Shown one piece after another: positions 44,446 to 49,438 of a DNA stretch of 49,438 bases. The stretch covers positions 1 to 49,438 of the forward strand of contig CAZSSM010000053.1 in assembly GCA_964609385.1 (NCBI GenBank), read 5' to 3'. The notes below the pieces were generated by a model, which ran no database searches, was not told the DNA's origin, and was given only the letters and a program-made list of their open reading frames with translations. Each line of letters begins with the position of its first letter. Within the stretch, counting starts at the first letter, position 1. Source of the stretch: CAZSSM01 sp964609385. GTDB lineage: Bacteria > Planctomycetota > Planctomycetia > Isosphaerales > Isosphaeraceae. Made by a program: the position numbers and the translations under genes.

Positions 44446-45311
44446 TCGTTGGGGTGGAGGACTCGCTCGCGTTTCAACACGGCACTTTTGTCGGTCGAGA
44501 TTTCGATGGTCAGCTTTCGTTGTTGGGATTTCTACCCCGGCATCCGGCTAACCGACTGACTGCGTTCGAAGCAAGTTTCGGGTAACTCCAATCCGCATCA
44601 TTGCAAACTGGCTGGCCGTGGTTGTTTTCGAACGCCAGTCTTGTCTCTCACGCACGTGATCTAACCTACTAGTTGAGAACGTGTCTCGCGAGGATCCGGT
44701 CATTGCAGAGATCGGTTCGACCGCTAGTTCGTTACGCCTGCTGAGCGTCGGGTCGAACGTCTCTTGGAGAAGCACGCTGATGTCGAAGGATTCCGATCAA
44801 TTGTCCGCGTTTGCGCCTCGACCTGAGCCCTCCGGACGTAGTTCGGATATGACGGTCGGACTTCCCGCTCATGCACTGGTCAATCTGAAGCTCCTTTATA
44901 AAGGAACGACTCCGTCCGACCTGGACCGGACGATGATTCAAGAGTCGATCAATCGTGGTGCGCAGCACCTGGGCTCGGCCAATCGCTTTTTCCCAATGCC
45001 GACAGAGCCAATCACTGGTGATCCGCATGTTCGGCAGGCGCGATCCCGCTGACGGGTTATGATTCCACTCCTCCATGCGGAGATCGAACTCATCGCGATA
45101 CGTTGAGGGTTCGTCCGCGTTGGACCTTGGAAGAACGATGTTGCTCGTCGTTCGACAGCCGATTTCCCACAGCACACGCGATTAATCTCGAGAGCTCGAT
45201 CCTCGACATCGCCGAGGCGGTTCACTAGATTAGCCGCGTCGCGCCTTCGGGGGGCAGTCTTGCCCTCAGATTTTCGACCTCTGGGTTTGAGCCTCTGTGG
45301 GAGATGGTCAC

Positions 45312-46892
45312 GTGCGGTATTCGTCTGCTATCGGGGATATTCGGTCGTGGTTCGAGAATCGATGGCTTGCCGTTTTAGCAGTTGGGTTCGCCTGCTTTGC
45401 TGTTTCGGATGAAGCGGCAGGTCAAGAAGTCGATCTCGACCGGCCTCGAGTTGCCGGGACTTCTCCTCGAAACGTGGTCCTGATCGTCTCAGACGACCAT
45501 CGCTTCGATGCAATGGGCTTCTTGGACCATCCGTTCCTCGAAACTCCAGCGATGGACCGTCTGGCCCGCAAGGGGGCACATCTGGCCAACGCGTTCGTGA
45601 CCACCTCGCTCTGCTCGCCAAGCCGGGCGACGATCCTCACCGGACACTACGCTCATGTCCACCTGGTCGTTGATAACAACAACCTGGTCCCCGAAGGTAC
45701 GATCTTCTTCCCGCAGTACTTGCAGGCGGCCGGCTACCAGACCGCATTTGTCGGCAAGTGGCATATGGGAGGTGCCAGCGATGAACCGCGACCAGGCTTC
45801 GATCGCTGGGTCAGCTTCCGAGGCCAAGGCAACTATCTGCCCGGTCGGAGCGGCCTGAACGTCGATGGCCGCAAGGTCCCCCAGAAGGGCTACATTACCG
45901 ATGAGTTGACCGCCTACGCTCTCGATTGGCTCGGCGACGTCAACGCCGATCAGCCGTTCTTCCTCTACCTCTCGCACAAGGGCGTGCACGCCGACTTCGT
46001 CCCCGCCGAGCGGCACGTGGGCCGGTACCGCGACCAAGAGATCGTCCCGCCGCCGACCCAGGCCCCGACCGAGGAGAACCTCCGAGGCAAGCCGCGCTGG
46101 GTTCGCGATCAACGCAATAGCTGGCACGGCGTCGACTTCCCCTATCACAGCGATCTGAATATCAAAGAATACTACAAACGCTACTGCGAGACCTTACTCG
46201 CCGTCGACGAAAGCATCGGCCGCGTCCTCGATCAACTCGACGCCATGGGCCAACTCGAAGAGACCTTGGTCATCTATCTCGGCGACAACGGTTTCGCCTT
46301 CGGCGAGCACGGCCTGATCGACAAGCGGACCGCCTACGAGGTCTCGATGCGGATCCCGATGCTCATGCACTGCCCCGCGCTCATTCCAGCCGGCTCGACC
46401 GTTCAGGGAGTTGCGGCGAACCTCGACATCGCCCCCACCGTCCTCGATGCCGCTGGACTCCAAAGCCCCGAGTCCTTCAACGGATTCAGCCTCCTTCCCA
46501 TGGTCTCCGGCCAGACTGAATCGGTCCGCGATTTCCTCTTCTACGAATACTTCTGGGAACGCAACTTCCCCCATACCCCGACGATTCACGCGATTCGGAC
46601 CGATCAGTACAAGTTCATCCGTTACCAAGGCATCTGGGACACCGACGAACTCTACGATATCCAGTCCGATCCCGTGGAACGCGTCAACCTGATCGCCGAG
46701 CCGGAGTATCAGCGGACCGTCGCCGATCTCCGCGACCGGCTGTTCACCGAGATGGAGCGGACCGACGGCATGGAAATCCGGCTCTATCGCGATCGCGGGC
46801 GCTCGCTCAACCGACGCAACGCCAACGGATCAAAGCCAGCCGACTTCCCTGAACGGTTCGTCATCGAGCCCAACGCGACGTCGAATCGCTGA
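45312..46892 (+). CDS. Exported sulfatase, N-acetylglucosamine-6-sulfatase-like
   Basis: The product has 526 residues with a signal segment (LAVLAVGFACFAVSDEAAGQ). Site residues: VSDDHRFDAMG (Asp61/Asp62), Cys101 in CSPSR followed by ATILTGHYAH, GKWHMGG, and GDNGFAFGEHGLIDKRTAYE. The last motif is typical of the group that includes N-acetylglucosamine-6-sulfatase and related glycosaminoglycan sulfatases. Cys101 must be converted to formylglycine. The GTG at 45312 is preferred because GGGAG lies 8 bases upstream; another in-frame GTG at 45297 lies before that site. It stands alone, followed by two inverted repeats. Confidence 0.9.
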   Translation: MRYSSAIGDIRSWFENRWLAVLAVGFACFAVSDEAAGQEVDLDRPRVAGTSPRNVVLIVSDDHRFDAMGFLDHPFLETPAMDRLARKGAHLANAFVTTSLCSPSRATILTGHYAHVHLVVDNNNLVPEGTIFFPQYLQAAGYQTAFVGKWHMGGASDEPRPGFDRWVSFRGQGNYLPGRSGLNVDGRKVPQKGYITDELTAYALDWLGDVNADQPFFLYLSHKGVHADFVPAERHVGRYRDQEIVPPPTQAPTEENLRGKPRWVRDQRNSWHGVDFPYHSDLNIKEYYKRYCETLLAVDESIGRVLDQLDAMGQLEETLVIYLGDNGFAFGEHGLIDKRTAYEVSMRIPMLMHCPALIPAGSTVQGVAANLDIAPTVLDAAGLQSPESFNGFSLLPMVSGQTESVRDFLFYEYFWERNFPHTPTIHAIRTDQYKFIRYQGIWDTDELYDIQSDPVERVNLIAEPEYQRTVADLRDRLFTEMERTDGMEIRLYRDRGRSLNRRNANGSKPADFPERFVIEPNATSNR

Positions 46893-46945
46893 TCATTGGT
46901 CCCTCTGAAGAGATCTTGAGCCGTTCAAGATCAATGAGTTATCTC

Positions 46946-46985
46946 ATGTCGCCACAGCGATTAATGGTGCTTGCTGTGGTGACAT
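46946..46985 (+). repeat. Hairpin with 13-base arms after the sulfatase
   Basis: ATGTCGCCACAGC (46946-46958) pairs with GCTGTGGTGACAT (46973-46985) with one G-T pair across a 14-base loop. It begins 54 bases after the sulfatase stop. Without a T run it may be an mRNA 3' stabiliser, a terminator of unusual kind or a protein-binding site. Confidence 0.55.
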
Positions 46986-47010
46986 GATGGTGCCCTCGAT
47001 ATTAGGTATA

Positions 47011-47026
47011 AAAGCCAATTGGCTTT
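47011..47026. promoter_or_regulatory. Perfect 16-base palindrome
   Basis: AAAGCCAATTGGCTTT is a perfect palindrome in an AT-richer patch, preceded by TATAAA-like sequence (47008-47013). It could be an operator, but no gene starts close downstream. Confidence 0.35.
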
Positions 47027-47196
47027 CCAGCGAACCTCAATAAGTTTCAACGCTGCCGGACCAGACAAACCTTCATGTGCTCTTTGCGAAAGATCGAGAC
47101 CTGTACCGATCACTTACTGGGCATTCGTTCATTATCTGGCTCGATGAAGTTTCTACGACCCCTCCCAGACTTCGCCCGAACAGCCGATTCCCAACA

Positions 47197-47275
47197 CGCC
47201 GGGATTTCCGTCCCTCGACTTTCCGGCCGTTTTTACTCGTCGATGCGGGAGTTTAGCCGGCATAATCGGAACCGA
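47197..47275 (+). repeat. Dispersed hairpin repeat, copy B
   Basis: This matches copy A near the left end of the window, in opposite orientation. The core TTTTACTCGTCGATGC is identical. The ATGC-x-GG / CC-y-GCAT stem is kept with a different 7-base loop (AGTTTAG). A shared GCATAA and AACCG follow. Flanking DNA is unrelated, so the copies share only this element of about 60-75 bases. No transposase or target-site duplication was identified. Confidence 0.6.
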
Positions 47276-47562
47276 ATCATGTGGTAAGCGCATGAAGGAA
47301 TACGACGGCCGATCGCATCGAATTCGGCCGATATCTCGATCCGTGGAAGTCGGATTGTCAAAGAGCCCGCGCTCATCACCCTCGACGGGTCGCATCAAAG
47401 ACCCGCTCCGACGCCCGGTTTCGCCGCGTTCGTTGAGTTGAGCCGAAGGACATCACGCGTACCGAAGAGACTCGGCATGCGGCCCCACGAATCGATGGGC
47501 CGGACGCGTTACGGTCTCGCCTCCGTTCGTCGAACTGGCGGGACTCCCAGGCGCCTCGCGTC

Positions 47563-48120
47563 TCATTCGCGTTGGGGCCTCAATCGCTCTTCGAAACCGA
47601 ACGAACCGACCCGTTGCGGAACGACGAGTCTTGCCTGGGCCAGTAGGTCAACGCCCCCAAGGATCGGACGTTGGAGTCCCCGCATCGCGATCGGTTCACC
47701 CAAGAGCGTGCGGATCCCTCGAGCCCAACGCGCGCCGAGGAACCGGACAATCCGCACGAGTCGTGTCATTGGGACGACGATCGCGCCCTTGGCGAGCCAC
47801 CAAGCGGTCCGAAGGATCCGTCCGACCCTCAGGAAAATAAGGATCCCCCATGTCAGAGCATCGAGCGCGACAGGCGGATCACCCAGCGCGATTTGTGCTG
47901 TCGACTCGCTGCTGGATCGGTATTGAACCGTTTCTTCGTCGGACCGTACGTCGAGGATCACATCGCAAGATGTTTGCGTTGGCTCATTCGACAGGTAACA
48001 TCTTGCCTTGCCCGACGACGCTGCGTCTGTGCACGTCGGGATTGGCCAGCAGCCGTCGAAATCGCTAACCAAGACCGCGTAAGGCGGCTCAGGTGGAGTC
48101 CATTCGAGCGTCTGTTGGCG
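47563..48120 (-). pseudogene. In-frame continuation after a stop, hydrophobic C-terminal part
   Basis: This frame follows the helix-turn-helix gene directly: the codons after its TAA (48121-48123) stay open for about 185 residues to a stop at 47563. The first ones read like coding sequence (EWTPPEPPYAVLVSDFDG). A hydrophobic, basic segment follows (LTWGILIFLRVGRIL, then AWWLAKGAIVVPM). There is no ATG near its start and only a TTG at 48072 without a ribosome-binding site. The simplest reading is one gene of about 325 residues broken by a single nonsense codon; a separate small gene or read-through are alternatives. No known family was recognised. Confidence 0.4.
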
Positions 48121-48525
48121 TTACTCAGGCTCATCGATCGCCGTTGTGGTGCGAACGGCTTGAGCGGTCCCGTGACCGACTCGGTAGGCCGCTTCGACGC
48201 TGAGGGCGATCGCGAGCTCCGGATCATCAGCTCGACCGATCCCTTGGCGTGCCTTTCTTGCTTGGTCGAGCCAGCGCGTGCCGGTCTCAACGTCGAGACC
48301 GACGTACGGGCACGCCTGTTCAACCGACCAACCAGCGAGAAGGAACTCGCAGAGGTGGTTCACGATCGCTGCATCGACGCCCGCGCGATCCACAACATCC
48401 TCACAAGGTTCACAGTAACGACTGGGAGCGACCCCGTCCGATTTCGGTCGAAACTCCAGGCACCATAGCCTCGCGGGATGGCCCCCGAAATTCCTCGATA
48501 ACCTCCAGCCTGGCGCGATTTTCAT
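48121..48525 (-). CDS. Helix-turn-helix protein, phage terminase-small-like
   Basis: The product has about 134 residues. The central part, HLCEFLLAGWSVEQACPYVG then VETGTRWLDQARKAR, has the helix-turn-helix pattern of phage terminase small subunits and related DNA-binding proteins (AGxSxxxAC, GxxxxTxxRW), followed by a helical stretch (ELAIALSVEAAYRVGHGTA). The N-terminal YCEPCED could be half of a metal site. The gene ends in TAA, but the same frame continues for 185 more codons. The start is uncertain (ATG 48525 or TTG 48540; neither has a good ribosome-binding site). No other phage gene is near, so this may be a remnant or a host regulator. Confidence 0.5.
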   Translation of the reverse strand: MKIAPGWRLSRNFGGHPARLWCLEFRPKSDGVAPSRYCEPCEDVVDRAGVDAAIVNHLCEFLLAGWSVEQACPYVGLDVETGTRWLDQARKARQGIGRADDPELAIALSVEAAYRVGHGTAQAVRTTTAIDEPE

Positions 48526-48740
48526 TGATTCGATCGGCAAGCTGGTGACGACCCGCGTAACTCGAATCGACTAGCTTGGTCCGCTGCCGAGCGATCGGAG
48601 CAACACGACGATTCTCAATCTGTTTGAAGGCGGACCGCGGCGGTTTCGTCAGGAGCCGTGCCAAGCGAACCACCGCCTTCGTCTTCGAGTCCCAGGCGGA
48701 GACATCATTGGAGTCAGCGCCGCCTGGGAAACAGAGGTCG

Positions 48741-48770
48741 TTGTGTTCGCTGATAAAATTTACTTATAAT
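48741..48770 (+). promoter_or_regulatory. Sigma-70-like promoter
   Basis: TTGTGT (48741-48746), an 18-base spacer and a perfect TATAAT (48765-48770) lie in an AT-rich patch unlike the rest of the window. The ATG of the small DUF6714-like gene is 38 bases downstream of the -10 box, a normal leader length. Confidence 0.55.
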
Positions 48771-48807
48771 AAAACGTGAAAACATGTCGCACTAAAAAAT
48801 CGGATTC

Positions 48808-49023
48808 ATGATTCACCGAGATGAGGCGATGTTCGCCTTTTCGGAAGTGCCGTATCCGGGCGATGACGCATCGAGATCAGGTGATTGCGACGAGTGCTGT
48901 TGGGACGTGAAACGGTTTCGAGGAAAACGCTGGTCTCAACTGGGCTTGGATGACTTTCGTGCTGAGGACGGCGACGCGAATGTTGCTCTGCTGATGCCGA
49001 CAGCCTTCCATCTCATAAATTGA
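48808..49023 (+). pseudogene. C-terminally truncated DUF6714-like gene
   Basis: The frame codes for 71 residues. FSEVPYPGDD, RGKRW and ALLMPTAFH, with their spacing, recall DUF6714 proteins, small proteins of unknown function in which the sequence normally continues past AF(R/H)(Y)YLPA. Here a stop follows AFHLIN. A later frame shift reads NSIVAEFF, vaguely like the family's end, so an internal deletion or frameshift is possible. The promoter upstream is strong. Family assignment is from memory of the motif and needs a profile search. Confidence 0.45.
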
Positions 49024-49082
49024 GTCAGTTCGTTTAGGTAGGTCAGTAACAAGGAACTCGATCGTCGCTGAATTCTTCCAAT

Positions 49083-49122
49083 AAAAAACGGTCGAGGGAC
49101 CCGACTTGGGATCCTTCGACCG
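49083..49122 (-). terminator. Rho-independent terminator
   Basis: Read on the minus strand, CGGTCGAAGGA pairs with TCCCTCGACCG across a short loop and is followed by TTTTTT. It lies 40 bases after the stop of the partial gene at the window's right end and should end its transcript. Confidence 0.75.
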
Positions 49123-49161
49123 TGACGATGTGGCCAAGGTTGGACTGGATGACTCGATCAC

Positions 49162-49438
49162 TCAGCGGCCAAGAAAGAGCAGTTGCTTGAGAGATCGGAT
49201 CGGTCCGATCATTTGACGGACGATTTGGACGTTGGGTCCGGCGTGAAATCCGGCGATCCGATCGACGCGTCGGGCCAGGCGGACGTATTCGTCGTGGACG
49301 TCGTCGAGTTCGTTCTGGAGGGTGTTGATGCCGCGACCCCGGAGGACGTCGGCCCGCAACTCGAGGACCTCCTCGCGGCGATCTTGAGCATCGTCGAGGA
49401 TCCGACGCCCCTGGGGCACGAACGAGGCGCGGGGGCCG
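49162..49438 (-). CDS. C-terminal end of an unidentified gene (cut by the window)
   Basis: The frame is open to the window edge, so this is the last 91 codons of a longer gene; a GTG at 49419 is in frame but the codons before it are also open. The visible part is charged and helical, with coiled-coil-like spacing (DRREEVLELRADVLRG, LQNELDDVHDEYVRLARRVDRI), ending in SLKQLLFLGR. No family was recognised. A good terminator follows. Confidence 0.6.
   Translation of the reverse strand, partial: GPRASFVPQGRRILDDAQDRREEVLELRADVLRGRGINTLQNELDDVHDEYVRLARRVDRIAGFHAGPNVQIVRQMIGPIRSLKQLLFLGR

Larger units (their letters stand above)
44114..45311. other. 1.2 kb stretch without a supported gene
   Basis: Between the ABC operon and the third sulfatase no frame shows a domain. 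The best candidate is a plus-strand frame from an ATG at 44780 to 45052 (about 90 residues, GGAG 10 bases upstream), but its composition is not convincing; an opposite frame at 44732-45175 is no better. The stretch holds a palindrome at 44234-44243 and a promoter-like pair at 44417-44445. A long leader or an RNA gene is possible. Confidence 0.45.
46893..47562. other. Non-coding stretch with inverted repeats and repeat copy B
   Basis: No supported gene. It contains, in order, a 13-base-arm hairpin (46946-46985), a 16-base palindrome (47011-47026) and repeat copy B (47197-47275). The small open frames here translate the repeat and are not counted as genes. Confidence 0.5.

Noticed and set aside
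44681..45052. Possible small gene of about 90-120 residues
   Set aside because: Only a weak ribosome-binding site, no domain, and an equally open opposite frame; not enough to call a gene.
1..49438. CRISPR array, tRNA, rRNA or insertion sequence
   Set aside because: I saw no regularly spaced direct repeats, no tRNA cloverleaf or CCA-type ends, no rRNA signature and no transposase.

Overview
The window looks like chromosome of a planctomycete, most likely in or near the Isosphaeraceae/Gemmatales; this is inference from gene content, since no rRNA or tRNA was seen. The signs are high GC, genes rich in CGA/CGG/TCG codons, a PSCyt1-DUF1549-DUF1553 protein, a DUF1501 protein with a Tat signal, three formylglycine-type sulfatases, a DUF1571 lipoprotein and many exported proteins of unknown role.

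Layout. 1-1359: a gene-poor start carrying one copy of a dispersed hairpin repeat, then a BON-domain exported protein. 1457-21403: twelve consecutive minus-strand genes. In transcription order these are seven amidohydrolase-fold genes (nine domains), an M1 metallopeptidase, a DUF6702 protein, a DUF1571 lipoprotein, a response regulator and a NicO/RcnA-type nickel/cobalt transporter. 21786-27736: an arylsulfatase divergent from a receiver-HATPase regulator, a HpnW-like FAD oxidoreductase and an unusually long prepilin peptidase. 28002-38692: PSCyt1/DUF1549/DUF1553 protein, N-sulfoglucosamine-sulfohydrolase-like sulfatase, TlpA-like thioredoxin, YidE/AAE-type transporter, a Gly/Tyr-rich exported protein and DUF1501. 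38767-44113: FxsA, a family-2 glycosyltransferase overlapping a methyltransferase, a decayed GNAT gene, and a NatA/NatB-like ABC pair. 44114-49438: a 1.2 kb non-coding stretch, a third sulfatase, the second copy of the hairpin repeat, a helix-turn-helix gene that stops in frame and continues, a truncated DUF6714-like gene, and the 3' end of a gene leaving the window.

The most striking content is the amidohydrolase block (8418-21403). All nine domains keep the amidohydrolase scaffold and nearly all genes carry export signals. Yet eight of nine domains have lost every recognisable metal-ligand histidine and the catalytic aspartate; only the 11655-12974 gene keeps the HxH, His, His, Asp set. Most of the degenerate copies also carry a disordered acidic or Ser/Gly-rich insert at one equivalent position. 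I read this as one probable enzyme accompanied by a family of exported pseudoenzymes, perhaps binding, scaffold or surface proteins, encoded next to an exported M1 peptidase and its DUF6702 partner. I know of no description of such a system, but I could not search.

The rest fits a planctomycete that breaks down sulfated polysaccharide: three different sulfatase types, DUF1549/1553 and DUF1501 proteins, and sensory regulators. The right-hand end shows decay (GNAT relic, interrupted helix-turn-helix gene, truncated DUF6714-like gene, dispersed repeat), consistent with a turnover zone.
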